A DNA stretch of 46,111 nt from Sphaerobacter sp. GTDB lineage: Bacteria; Chloroflexota; Chloroflexia; Thermomicrobiales; Thermomicrobiaceae. Shown in pieces: positions 8,900 to 15,819 of this stretch. The position numbers were made by a program, and so were the translations under genes. The DNA is taken from contig JASBVL010000115.1 of NCBI GenBank assembly GCA_029961075.1, positions 1-46,111 of the forward strand, written 5' to 3'. Every line of letters begins with the position of its first letter. Position 1 is the first letter of the stretch. The notes under the pieces were generated by a model. The model searched no databases. It saw only the letters and a list, made by a program, of their open reading frames with translations, and had not been told where the DNA came from.

Positions 8900-10054
8900 G
8901 TGGGATTCCAGCCGATCATTCCAGGCACCAATCCGCTGGCCAGCGATGTCCAGCAGATCATCGACGCGCTGACGGGGAGGGCCGACGCGGGCGCGCTGTC
9001 GCTCTTCCCGCCGATCTCCGCTCCTGGCGCACCGACCGTGGCCGTGAGCCAGACGGCGGGCGTGCTCAACGGAACCTACACCTACAAGATCACGTTCGTG
9101 ACGGGCTTCGTGCGCTCGGATGGCACACTCGTCTACACAGGCGAGACCCGGGGCGGCACGACCTCGGCGAGCGTGAGCCCCGCGAACCAGCAAGTGACGC
9201 TCTCGAACATCCCCGTGGGGCCTGCGGGCGTGATCGCGCGGCGCATCTACCGCACGGTTGCGGGAGGCGCGGATGGCACGCAGAAGTTCGTCGCAGAGAT
9301 CGGCGACAACGTGACGACCACCTACGTGGACAACGTGGCGGACGCGAGCCTGGGCGTTGCGGTGCCGACGAGTAACACGACGGGGACGACGATTCCGCCC
9401 TCGGCTATCAGCCCCCAGGGCGCGGGCAGCGGGCTGGATGCGGATAAGGTGGACGGCTACGAAGCGGCATCGCTTCTGCCGCAGCGCGTCACGCTCACAT
9501 CGGCGGGCGGGACGAAGGCCTCCATGCCCACCGCTCGGGAAGGTCTCGCCGCCGCCGCAGTCAACAACGTCATCTACGCCATCGGCGGGTACAACGGCAC
9601 CAGCTACCTCGCCACGGTGGAGGCCTACGACCCGTCGTCGAACACCTGGACTAGCAAGGCCGCGATGCCCACGGCGCGGGGCTACTTAGCCGCCGCCGCA
9701 GTCAACAACGTCATCTACGCCATCGGCGGGTACAACTCTGGCTTGAGGGACACGAACCTGGTGCAGGCTTACGACCCGTCGTCGAACACCTGGACGAGCA
9801 AGGCCGCGATGCCCACGGCGCGCCATGGCCTCGCCGCCGCTGTGGTGAACAACATCGTCTACGCCGTCGGGGGGACCAACGGCACCGACCTCGCCACCGT
9901 GGAGGCTGGCGTTTTTGGCGCCAGCTATACGATGCCTAGAGACGGTGCAGTGGGAGCGCCAAATAGCGCTCTGATCGCAGGGCTCGCAAACCAATCTGTC
10001 ACCGTGCCGACGGACCTCAACTGGAGTTCGTCGATAACGGGCGTCCTGGTCTGA
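8900..10054 (+). CDS. tail fibre protein with kelch repeats
   Basis: A 384-residue protein starting at GTG 8900. Residues ~40-160 hold a fibronectin-like beta domain (GTYTYKITFVTGF, GVIARRIYRTVAGG). A hinge motif common in phage fibres, GLDADKVDGYEA, is at ~176. After this come two complete and one partial kelch units: AAAVNNVIYAIGGYN ... VEAYDPSSNTWTSKAAMPTAR. The last unit breaks off after ATVEA and is replaced by a different C-terminal tail (ALIAGLANQSV). Kelch blades form beta-propellers that usually need four to seven units, so this protein may trimerise or be a truncated propeller. A receptor-binding function is inferred. Confidence 0.75.
   Translation: MGFQPIIPGTNPLASDVQQIIDALTGRADAGALSLFPPISAPGAPTVAVSQTAGVLNGTYTYKITFVTGFVRSDGTLVYTGETRGGTTSASVSPANQQVTLSNIPVGPAGVIARRIYRTVAGGADGTQKFVAEIGDNVTTTYVDNVADASLGVAVPTSNTTGTTIPPSAISPQGAGSGLDADKVDGYEAASLLPQRVTLTSAGGTKASMPTAREGLAAAAVNNVIYAIGGYNGTSYLATVEAYDPSSNTWTSKAAMPTARGYLAAAAVNNVIYAIGGYNSGLRDTNLVQAYDPSSNTWTSKAAMPTARHGLAAAVVNNIVYAVGGTNGTDLATVEAGVFGASYTMPRDGAVGAPNSALIAGLANQSVTVPTDLNWSSSITGVLV
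9515..9906 (+). repeat. tandem kelch-coding DNA repeat, units of 141 and 144 bp plus a partial third
   Basis: Units begin at aaggcc(t/g) at about 9515, 9656 and 9800. Long stretches are identical at DNA level, for example the segment encoding AAAVNNVIYAIGGYN and the one encoding YDPSSNTWTSKAAMPTAR. Unit lengths are multiples of three, so recombination between units would keep the frame. Confidence 0.75.
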
Positions 10055-10086
10055 AGCCGAGCAACGGGACGGAGAGGAGGGAGAAG

Positions 10087-10500
10087 ATGGTCACACCCGA
10101 CCTGCTGACCAATATCGCCAACTCGGCTGGCCTGGCCGTGACTCTCGAAAGCGCCGCGGCAGCTCTCGACGGCATCGACCAGGGCGCCATCCTCGCCGAG
10201 GAGCAGCAGGCGCTCACGTGGGAGCTTTGGGACAAGCAATCCCCGATCAACGGTGTGCCTGCTGAACAGCTCCTCGCCCGCGACGACGTGCCACCTGGTG
10301 GGGCGATCTATCTCATCCGGGAGAAGGCGACCGGAAACGTCCTCTATTTCCAGCCGCATCTGCCGGGAGCGGCGGGCATCGTCGCGATGGACGAGGCGAC
10401 GGCCAGCACAGAGGCTGGGAGTCATGTCCAGGCGGTCGCCCAGACGCGGGCCGATCAGCGCGTGCTCCAAGAGGCGCTGAGAAAGCTCGGGCTGGCATGA
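10087..10500 (+). CDS. hypothetical phage protein
   Basis: A 137-residue protein after the kelch fibre gene, with a GGAGAGGAGGGAG ribosome region. Contains a helical N-terminus and a central GGAIYLIREKATGNVLYFQP beta segment. No family was recognised. The ATG of a 20-residue frame overlaps its stop, and a terminator hairpin closes the unit. Confidence 0.55.
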   Translation: MVTPDLLTNIANSAGLAVTLESAAAALDGIDQGAILAEEQQALTWELWDKQSPINGVPAEQLLARDDVPPGGAIYLIREKATGNVLYFQPHLPGAAGIVAMDEATASTEAGSHVQAVAQTRADQRVLQEALRKLGLA

Positions 10501-10559
10501 CCGCCGTGCGCCAGGCGCAGGCGGTGGCCAAGGCTCTGGAGGCCATGAGGCAGGGATAG
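10497..10559 (+). CDS. very short coupled ORF (20 aa)
   Basis: ATG at 10497 overlaps the previous TGA (ATGA). The peptide MTAVRQAQAVAKALEAMRQG is a plausible amphipathic helix. It is coupled by position, but nothing else shows it is made. Confidence 0.25.
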   Translation: MTAVRQAQAVAKALEAMRQG

Positions 10560-10585
10560 GAGAGCGACGGCAGCGGCGAGGTGCA

Positions 10586-10609
10586 GGCGCCCTGCGGGGC
10601 GCCTTCTTC
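10586..10609 (+). terminator. rho-independent terminator after the fibre genes
   Basis: Stem GGCGCCC (10586-10592), loop TGCG, stem GGGCGCC (10597-10603), then TTCTTC. It separates the fibre block from the lysis genes. Confidence 0.6.
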
Positions 10610-10633
10610 ATGCCGTGGGAAGGGTGACGGGCG

Positions 10634-10945
10634 ATGGCCGACGTCGATGAGGTATGGGACGCGATCCATGAGCTGCGCAGGGCCGATGCGAGGCTGGAGC
10701 AGGACATCCGGGACATCCGCGGGGACCTCAGGACGCTGGAGCAGCGCGTGAGCGACGGCTTTGGCGAGATCCGGGTCCTCATCAGCGAGCGCATGGCGGA
10801 GGCCATGAACAGCATCCCGCAGTGGGCGGCCGAGCGGCTGCAGGACGCGGAGCGGCGCACGGGGCGCTACCTCACGCTCGTCGGGATCGTCGTGACACTC
10901 GCGAGCGTGGCGGTCGCCACCGTAGTGGCGCTGCTCCGGCACTAG
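10634..10945 (+). CDS. coiled-coil protein with C-terminal membrane segment (XhlA-like lysis accessory)
   Basis: 103 residues. Residues ~1-75 are charged heptad-type helix (LRRADARLEQDIRDIRGDLRTLEQRV) and ~79-100 form a membrane segment (YLTLVGIVVTLASVAVATVVAL). This plan matches XhlA/haemolysin-type phage proteins that work with the holin and endolysin. It opens the lysis module, after a terminator and before the DUF1003-like and endolysin genes. Family assignment is by architecture. Confidence 0.6.
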   Translation: MADVDEVWDAIHELRRADARLEQDIRDIRGDLRTLEQRVSDGFGEIRVLISERMAEAMNSIPQWAAERLQDAERRTGRYLTLVGIVVTLASVAVATVVALLRH

Positions 10946-10968
10946 GGAGGAGGGGGGGTGCGGCGCCG

Positions 10969-11307
10969 GTGCGCCGGGCCTACGTACGCCTGATCGACCT
11001 CATCGCCGCGTGGATGACGAGCCCCGTCTTCGTCGGCACCTTCTTCGGGCTCATCGTCGCCTGGATCGCCTGGAACACCTACAGCCCCTGGCGCTTCGAC
11101 CCGCCTCCCTACATGGGGCTGAACCTGGTCATGTCGGCCCTGGCTGGTATCCAGGCGACGACTGTGGCCGTGGCGAGCCGGAAAACCGAGGCGCAACAGC
11201 GCAAGCTCGACGAGCGGCTGCTCCACATCGCGGAAGCCACGCAGGCGCTTGTGCGCGCCCAGCATCGGGCGCTGGAGCGACTGGCTGAGGAGGCGCAGCA
11301 GAAGTGA
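10969..11307 (+). CDS. DUF1003-like membrane protein in lysis module
   Basis: 112 residues from GTG 10969, preceded by a GGGAGGAGGGGGG stretch. Two membrane segments are visible (VFVGTFFGLIVAWIAWN and GLNLVMSALAGIQATTVAV), joined by a short YSPWRFDPPPY loop. A charged C-terminal helix follows (RKTEAQQRKLDERLLHIAEAT). This is the core layout of DUF1003 proteins, whose biochemical role is not established. Here it overlaps the endolysin start (GTGA), so a holin-like or holin-modulating role is reasonable but unproven. Confidence 0.55.
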   Translation: MRRAYVRLIDLIAAWMTSPVFVGTFFGLIVAWIAWNTYSPWRFDPPPYMGLNLVMSALAGIQATTVAVASRKTEAQQRKLDERLLHIAEATQALVRAQHRALERLAEEAQQK

Positions 11308-12452
11308 ACATCCGCGAAGCCCTCATCCCCGTCGGCAGCCCCGTCGGCCGCGGCGGACAGCCCCTAGAGCCGCAGGGCCTCGTGCTCCATGCGACTGCGG
11401 ACTACGAGGCGACCGCCCAAGACATCCGCGACTACTGGGCGCGCCTGCGGTCGCCGAATCGGGCGAACGCCCATCTCATCGCCGACTGGACCGAGGTGGT
11501 GGAGTGCGTCCCCTGGGAACCAGGGAAGTGTGAGAAGGCTTGGCACGCGGGGGAGCCAGCCAACTCGCGCTTCATCGGCATCGAGCTCTGCCAGAGCCGA
11601 GACAAGGCCAAGGCGGACGCCGCCTACCGCAACTGGGTCGCCGCGGCCGCGACCGTCCTCCGCGCCTATGGCTGGCCGGCGGATCGCGACCACGTCTGGA
11701 CGCACCGCCGGGTGAGCCAGGAGCTCGGCGGGACCACGCACACGGACCCGGACGGCTACCTCGCCGAGATCGGCAAGAGCGTGGACCAGGCCATCGACGA
11801 CATCGGGGAGGCGCTTAAAGCGATGGCGCAGCCGCAACAGCCGCAACCCACTGCCGGGCTTACGCCGATCCTGCACGGGCCTACGGCGACGCTGGAGCAG
11901 GCCAGGGCCTGGTGGCAAGCCAAGTGTGCCCAGGGCTTCGAGGACATGCCGGAGCGCGTCTGGCACATCGCCCCTCTCTACGGCATCGACCCGGCCTTCA
12001 CCCTGTCGCAGATCGCGCATGAGACGGGCTTCTGCAAGTTCGGCGGCGACGTGAAGCCGGAGCAGAACAACTTCGGCGGCATTGGCGCAACGGGCGGTGT
12101 CCCAGGCGCCTCGTTCCCCGACCGGGACACCGGCGTCCATGCCGTCTGCCAGCACGAGTACGCCTACGCCTGCGACCGGCCGCTGCCCCCGTGGGCGGCG
12201 AAGGTAGACCCGCGTTTCGACCTCGTGAAGCGGGCGTCCTCACCCTACGTCGAATGGCTGGGCCACGCCGACAACCCCAACGGCGCCGGCTGGGCGTGGC
12301 CGGGCCAGGGATACGGGGCGGCTATCGTCCGACTCATGCGGGAGATGGCTGCTGTGCAGGCTCCGTCCCCCGTGGACGTCGCCGCCATCCGAGCCCAGGC
12401 CATCGCCGACGTGCGGGCGGCAGTCGAGCGGGCGCTTCAGGGGGTGACGTAG
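11304..12452 (+). CDS. two-domain endolysin: PGRP-type amidase plus glucosaminidase
   Basis: A 382-residue lysin without a signal peptide. Residues ~1-165 are an amidase_2/PGRP domain with likely zinc ligands H29 (LVLHAT), H134 (WTHRRVS) and D148 (HTDPDG). This domain cuts the lactyl-alanine amide of peptidoglycan. A PQQPQPT linker at ~177-183 leads to a GH73-like glucosaminidase domain (~200-350) with AHE240TGFCKF and NNFGGIG motifs. Two catalytic activities would cut both stem peptides and glycan strands. Start GTG 11304 overlaps the previous stop. A terminator follows at 12487. Confidence 0.88.
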   Translation: MNIREALIPVGSPVGRGGQPLEPQGLVLHATADYEATAQDIRDYWARLRSPNRANAHLIADWTEVVECVPWEPGKCEKAWHAGEPANSRFIGIELCQSRDKAKADAAYRNWVAAAATVLRAYGWPADRDHVWTHRRVSQELGGTTHTDPDGYLAEIGKSVDQAIDDIGEALKAMAQPQQPQPTAGLTPILHGPTATLEQARAWWQAKCAQGFEDMPERVWHIAPLYGIDPAFTLSQIAHETGFCKFGGDVKPEQNNFGGIGATGGVPGASFPDRDTGVHAVCQHEYAYACDRPLPPWAAKVDPRFDLVKRASSPYVEWLGHADNPNGAGWAWPGQGYGAAIVRLMREMAAVQAPSPVDVAAIRAQAIADVRAAVERALQGVT

Positions 12453-12486
12453 GGGAGGCGCCCGCGCTGGCAAGTCTGACGGGCGG

Positions 12487-12509
12487 AGCCGCCCTCGGGC
12501 GGCTTCTTT
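12487..12509 (+). terminator. terminator-like hairpin between endolysin and holin
   Basis: Stem AGCCGCCC (12487-12494), two-base loop, stem GGGCGGCTT (12497-12505), then CTTTATT. It may attenuate transcription into the holin gene. Confidence 0.5.
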
Positions 12510-12528
12510 ATTGGAGGGAGGATGGCAC

Positions 12529-12885
12529 ATGACTCCAGACATCCAGCAGGCCGTCGTCCAGGTTCTGACGGACCTCATCCGGCTCGCCGCACTCGTGGTC
12601 GCCGGCTACGTCGCCGCGTGGGTGCGGCAGCACGTCACCGCCGCGCAGTGGCAGCGCGCGCAGGACATCGCGCGCACGGCCGTGTGGGCCGTCGAGCAGG
12701 TGGCGCCGAGGCTGCGGATCCAGGGCGAGGCCAAACTGCAGCGCGCTCTTGAGGATGCACGCAGGCTTGCTGCCGCACATGGGCTGCGGCTCACGGACCA
12801 GCAGTGGCGCAGTCTGATCGAGAGCGCGGTCAAGGACCTGAAGCAGGCCGTGGCCGAGGTTAAGGCCGCGGCGACAGGGACGTAG
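12529..12885 (+). CDS. LLH-family phage holin
   Basis: 118 residues from ATG 12529, seven bases after GGAGGGAGG. One N-terminal membrane segment (~12-32, LIRLAALVVAGYVAAWV) is followed by a long helical region with ARTAVWAVEQVAPRLRIQGEAKLQRALEDARR and WRSLIESAVKDLKQ. That is the pattern of phi-LL-H-type holins, which permeabilise the membrane so the endolysin can reach the wall. It is the last rightward late gene; a strong terminator follows at 12922. Confidence 0.75.
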   Translation: MTPDIQQAVVQVLTDLIRLAALVVAGYVAAWVRQHVTAAQWQRAQDIARTAVWAVEQVAPRLRIQGEAKLQRALEDARRLAAAHGLRLTDQQWRSLIESAVKDLKQAVAEVKAAATGT

Positions 12886-12921
12886 GTTCCCCGGCGAATC
12901 ACTGCGCACCGTCACCCCGTC

Positions 12922-12956
12922 GAGAGCCCCCGGTCGAAAGGCCGGGGGCTCTCTTT
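12922..12956 (+). terminator. strong rho-independent terminator ending the late operon
   Basis: 12-bp perfect stem GAGAGCCCCCGG (12922-12933) / CCGGGGGCTCTC (12942-12953), 8-base loop, then TTTG. Confidence 0.75.
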
Positions 12957-12993
12957 GTGAACGCCGCATCCACCGACTTTCCACCGGCCGGTT

Positions 12994-13030
12994 GATGCGA
13001 GGCGTCGCGAAAGGATGCGAGACGACGCGA
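12994..13030. repeat. 20-bp-spaced direct repeat GATGCGAGRCGWCGCGA
   Basis: Two 17-base copies, 12994-13010 and 13014-13030, differ at two positions and are spaced 20 bp start to start (about two helical turns). They lie in the P arm next to the putative integrase arm sites. Binding by an excisionase or accessory protein is possible. Confidence 0.5.
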
Positions 13031-13124
13031 TCGCGAGCGGACAGGAACGCAGTAACGACAGACAAAAGCGGCGCAGTCGCTTTCCACCGGCGGACCTCGC
13101 AAAAAGGCCCTAAAACCCGTAGCG

Positions 13125-13185
13125 GGGGACTTAAACTCCCCTGGCCAGGGCGGCCGTGCGGGTTCGAGTCCCGCCCCCGGCACCA
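13125..13185 (+). other. 3' half of tRNA-Leu(UAA), attachment core
   Basis: The sequence folds as the 3' part of a class II tRNA. Anticodon stem GGGGA/TCCCC (13125-13129/13137-13141), loop CTTAAAC with anticodon TAA, variable arm with GGCC/GGCC, T stem GCGGG/CCCGC around TTCGAGT, acceptor strand CCCCGGC, then ACCA ending at 13185. The matching 5' acceptor strand GCCGGGG and a D arm are absent upstream, so it is not a working tRNA gene. Phages that integrate into tRNA genes carry such a 3' piece to restore the gene. Confidence 0.85.
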
Positions 13186-13197
13186 GGTGCGAAAGCG

Positions 13198-13229
13198 AAG
13201 CCCCGCAAGCGCTTGCGGGGCTTTCTTTG
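13198..13229 (+). terminator. terminator after the tRNA core
   Basis: A 26-base perfect palindrome AAGCCCCGCAAGC/GCTTGCGGGGCTT (13198-13223) followed by TCTTTGT. It probably came with the tRNA 3' flank, or it ends transcription from the left. Confidence 0.7.
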
Positions 13230-13301
13230 TGCGCCCGCGGCCGATGGTCCGGCAGAAATCCTCTGCATCTTTCCACCGACCATCCACCGGCAGGGCATCA
13301 C

Positions 13302-14420
13302 CTACGAATGCCCGTTCGGGTAGATGTACCGCTCCTGAGCGCGTGGCAGCGCGTGGGCATAGACCTGGGCGGTGATGGCCACGGACGCATGTCCGAGGCG
13401 CTCCGACACGGCCGCGAGGTCCCAGCCGGCGGCGAGCAGGTGGCTGCCATGGATGTGCCGCAGGCGGTGCATGTTGAGCCGCGGCAGGCCAAGCTGAGCG
13501 CAGAGGCGCTGCAGCGCGTGCGTCGCTGACGACTCCGAGAGATATCGTCCGCCCTGGCCCGGGAACACCAGCTCCGGGTGCTCCCAGGCGGTCGCCCGGG
13601 CGCGCTCCTGCGCCTGGTCGGCCCGGTGACGGTCTAGGAGGTCGGCCGTGACCGGATCGAGGATCACGACGCGCCGCTCGTGGCTCTTCACGTCGCCGAC
13701 GTACCAGCGGCCGGTGTCCGGGTTCCGCTTGAGCGACCGCCGCACCAGGAGCGCCGGCCGCCGCCAGTCGACGTCGCGCCATTCGAGCCCGCCCAGCTCG
13801 CCAAGGCGGAGGCCGGTGTGGGCAGCGGTATGCCAGAGCGCGTGCCAGCGCGAACCACGGGCGGCGTCCAGGAGCCGGCGCAGATCCTCGGGCGTGACGA
13901 TCTCCTTCTCCGGAGCCTGGCGCTTGGGCAGGCTCACGCGCTGGAGCGGATTGCGACCGAGCACGCCCATGCGGACCGCGTACCCCAGACAGGCCCGAAG
14001 CGCGCGGTACTCGCCAGCGATGGTTTCCGGGGACAGCGACCCGGGCTTCCCGTCTGCTCGTGGCGCCGTCTGGAGCTCGTCGAAGAAGCGCTGGAGAATG
14101 AGCGGCGTCAGCCGCTCCAGCCTCACGTGGCCGAGCTGCGCAAGTGCGCGCCGAATTCCGACGCGATAGTCGACCAGCGTGGCGGGCTCCCGGACCTGGG
14201 CAACGTGGTCGAGCCATCGCTCCGCGAGCGCGGCCAGAGTCATGCTGCCTACGGCAGCGAGCTCGCCCCGGCCGGCCTCCTCAAGCATGCGCGCTTCGAC
14301 CCGGCGTGCGTCGCGCTCCGTGCCCCGCACCATCTTCGACCGCCGGAGTTCCCTGCCGGTGCGGGGGTCGCGCCCTAGGTAGACGACAACCTCCCAGCCT
14401 GCGCCCTTCCGGCGGATCAC
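13302..14420 (-). CDS. int: phage tyrosine integrase
   Basis: 372 residues if GTG 14420 is used, which overlaps the TGA of the upstream immA-like gene (GTGA) and gives a usual integrase N-terminus (IRRKGAGWEVVVYLGRDPRTGRE). An ATG at 14492 would add 24 residues overlapping immA. An AP2-like arm-binding region is at ~1-50, an SAM-like core-binding region at ~60-155, and the catalytic domain follows. Active-site residues are R205 (HTGLRLGEL), K245, H318 and R321 (HRLRH), H344 (LGHAS) and Y354 (VYAHA). It recombines attP with the tRNA-Leu site. The gene ends beside its attP, as usual. Confidence 0.93.
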   Translation of the reverse strand: MIRRKGAGWEVVVYLGRDPRTGRELRRSKMVRGTERDARRVEARMLEEAGRGELAAVGSMTLAALAERWLDHVAQVREPATLVDYRVGIRRALAQLGHVRLERLTPLILQRFFDELQTAPRADGKPGSLSPETIAGEYRALRACLGYAVRMGVLGRNPLQRVSLPKRQAPEKEIVTPEDLRRLLDAARGSRWHALWHTAAHTGLRLGELGGLEWRDVDWRRPALLVRRSLKRNPDTGRWYVGDVKSHERRVVILDPVTADLLDRHRADQAQERARATAWEHPELVFPGQGGRYLSESSATHALQRLCAQLGLPRLNMHRLRHIHGSHLLAAGWDLAAVSERLGHASVAITAQVYAHALPRAQERYIYPNGHS

Positions 14421-14932
14421 GACCCGGCCCCCAGCTCGATCATAGAAGCGCGGCGACGCACCGCGGCGGCGCGTTCGTGCGCGGAGAGACATCCGAGTTC
14501 CACGAGGCGCAGGCGCATCGCCGTCCTCGTGACGCCGAACCGGCGCGTCAGCCAGTCGAGTGGCCACATGGCGTGGCTGCGGACGTCGTCGGCAGGCATG
14601 AGCAACGCAGCCGCGAAGGCGTTGCACCAGCGCTCGGCTTCCGCTGGATCCAGAGCTGCGCCGCACCTAGCGAGGAGAATGTGCCCGAGTTCGTGCGCTG
14701 CCTGGAACCTGCGGGCTGCCGGTGGGCACGTCGCCGCGTTGATGATGACGCGCCAGCGGGAGCCTACGCGCGCTGCCATGGCGCGCGCGCGTGAGGGCGC
14801 GCCGGTGCCGATGATGACTTCGATGTCGAGCCGCGCGGTGACATCGCTCATGCGCACGGGCAGCTTGTCCCCGCGCCGCACAAGGCGTGCGGTCTCCTCT
14901 GGGCTGGGCGCACGGGCTTGCGTGCCTTCCAT
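14417..14932 (-). CDS. ImmA/IrrE-type metallopeptidase
   Basis: 171 residues with HELGH at 80-84 and a downstream E100 (EAERWCNAFAAALLMP), the zinc peptidase signature of ImmA/IrrE. In ICEBs1 and many phages this protein cleaves the neighbouring repressor to start induction. It lies 18 bases after the cI-like repressor gene, and its stop overlaps the integrase GTG, so repressor, peptidase and integrase form one leftward operon. A C-terminal helix-turn-helix-like part (WLTRRFGVTRTAMRLRL) is also usual for the family. Confidence 0.85.
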   Translation of the reverse strand: MEGTQARAPSPEETARLVRRGDKLPVRMSDVTARLDIEVIIGTGAPSRARAMAARVGSRWRVIINAATCPPAARRFQAAHELGHILLARCGAALDPAEAERWCNAFAAALLMPADDVRSHAMWPLDWLTRRFGVTRTAMRLRLVELGCLSAHERAAAVRRRASMIELGAGS

Positions 14933-14950
14933 ACGGCGAACCCGCGTTCG

Positions 14951-15403
14951 CTAATCATGCTGCCCACTCCTTCCGCCCATGGTCCCTGACTGGCCGGACC
15001 CTTCGCCCCGCGGCCTCGTCCGCCGGATGAACTCGAGCACGAACGCCGCCCACTCCTCGTCGAGCGGTCCGCTCATGTAGAGCTCGTCGACGGTCGCAAG
15101 CAGCTCATAGGCCTTCGTCCCGGGCTTCGGCGGCCGGATGCCCGCCCGGCGCGCCCGTTCCGCCACGATCTCGTCGACAGGCCGCGGGTCGTCCGTGCTG
15201 CCGAGGAGGTAGTCGACGGACGTCCTGAAGAGCTCGGCGATCCGTCGGAGCGTTTCATAGTCGGGCCGGCGTTGCCCGCTCTCATAGTTGCCGATGGCAC
15301 CCGCGCTCACGCCGAGCTCGGCCGCGAGCTCTCGTTGGCTCATGCCGCGTTGCTCCCGCAGGCCCTTCAGCCGCATTCCGAAGGCCGACGCATCGCCACT
15401 CAT
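14951..15403 (-). CDS. cI-like phage repressor (XRE family)
   Basis: 150 residues from ATG 15403. A helix-turn-helix of the XRE/cI type spans ~10-65 (MRLKGLREQRGMSQRELAAELGVSAGAIGNYESGQRRP, interrupted here only for naming), followed by LFRTSVDYLLG and a C-terminal region ending in VLEFIRRTRP. No ribosome site precedes 15403. A -10-like TACTTT only seven bases upstream suggests a leaderless transcript, as for lambda PRM. The frame is open further upstream to 15517, but those residues cover the operator region. Likely target of the ImmA-type peptidase next door. Confidence 0.85.
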   Translation of the reverse strand: MSGDASAFGMRLKGLREQRGMSQRELAAELGVSAGAIGNYESGQRRPDYETLRRIAELFRTSVDYLLGSTDDPRPVDEIVAERARRAGIRPPKPGTKAYELLATVDELYMSGPLDEEWAAFVLEFIRRTRPRGEGSGQSGTMGGRSGQHD

Positions 15404-15520
15404 CGTAGGCAAAGTACCACGCGCCGTGAGCGACCCGAAGCCCTCCAACAAAATGTTGATCCGCCCCCTTGACTTCACACGTGCCGTGAGCGTACCCTGT
15501 GAGCGGAGCGACAACACATC
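15404..15520. promoter_or_regulatory. divergent lysogeny control region with candidate operators
   Basis: A rightward promoter is visible: TTGACT (15469-15474), 18-bp spacer, TACCCT (15493-15498). A leftward -10 TACTTT (15411-15416, minus strand) abuts the repressor ATG. A direct repeat CACGYGCCGTGAGCG lies at 15418-15432 and 15478-15492, exactly 60 bp apart, one copy beside each -10. Midway is an inverted repeat CAACA-AAA-TGTTG (15446-15458). These are the best operator candidates for the cI/cro pair. Confidence 0.55.
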
Positions 15521-15766
15521 GTGAGCGAGGCGACGGCAGTGCAGGCGAAGAGGTCGCTGGCCGAACTCCGGCGTGCAAAGGGCCTGACGCAGCGCCAGTT
15601 GGCTGCGCTCCTCGGCGTCACGCCCGGGGCGGTCGCCAACTGGGAAGTCGGCATCAGGACCCCCAGCTTCGCCATGGCCCGACGCATCGCGAGCGAGCTC
15701 GAGGTCTCGCTGGACGTTCTCGAGCTAGGCCCGCAGTCCAGGGCCGCCGCTCGCGACTCAGCGTAG
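15521..15766 (+). CDS. Cro-like XRE-family regulator
   Basis: 81 residues from GTG 15521, divergent from the repressor. Nearly the whole protein is one helix-turn-helix domain (LAELRRAKGLTQRQLAALLG, VTPGAVANWEVGIRTP), then VSLDVLEL. In cI/cro switches the small divergent XRE protein blocks repressor synthesis and opens the lytic programme. It is the first gene of the rightward early block. The GTGAGCG at its start echoes the operator repeat. Confidence 0.8.
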   Translation: MSEATAVQAKRSLAELRRAKGLTQRQLAALLGVTPGAVANWEVGIRTPSFAMARRIASELEVSLDVLELGPQSRAAARDSA

Positions 15767-15819
15767 CCGACGCGCCCGCCACAGGACGGCGCAAGACCGC
15801 ACGAACGGAGGCGATCGAC

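Larger units (their letters stand above)
12968..13290. other. attP: phage attachment region (attP): tRNA core flanked by arm-type repeats
   Basis: Five copies of WTCCACCGR surround the tRNA core, all in one orientation: 12968-12976 and 12979-12987 (11 bp apart), 13082-13090, then 13271-13279 and 13282-13290 (again 11 bp apart). Paired repeats one helical turn apart on both sides of a core match arm-type integrase sites in lambda-like attP. The second arm ends 11 bp before the integrase stop codon. The binding function is inferred from layout. Confidence 0.6.

Noticed and set aside
9515..9906. CRISPR or minisatellite array
   Set aside because: Units are in-frame kelch codons without spacers.
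13125..13185. Functional tRNA-Leu gene
   Set aside because: The 5' acceptor strand and D arm are absent, so only the 3' half is present.
12899..13276. Minus-strand 125-residue reading frame with GAGLEPARPPWPGEF
   Set aside because: This is the antisense translation of the tRNA-Leu 3' half and terminators, a well-known spurious protein; it also covers the attP arms.
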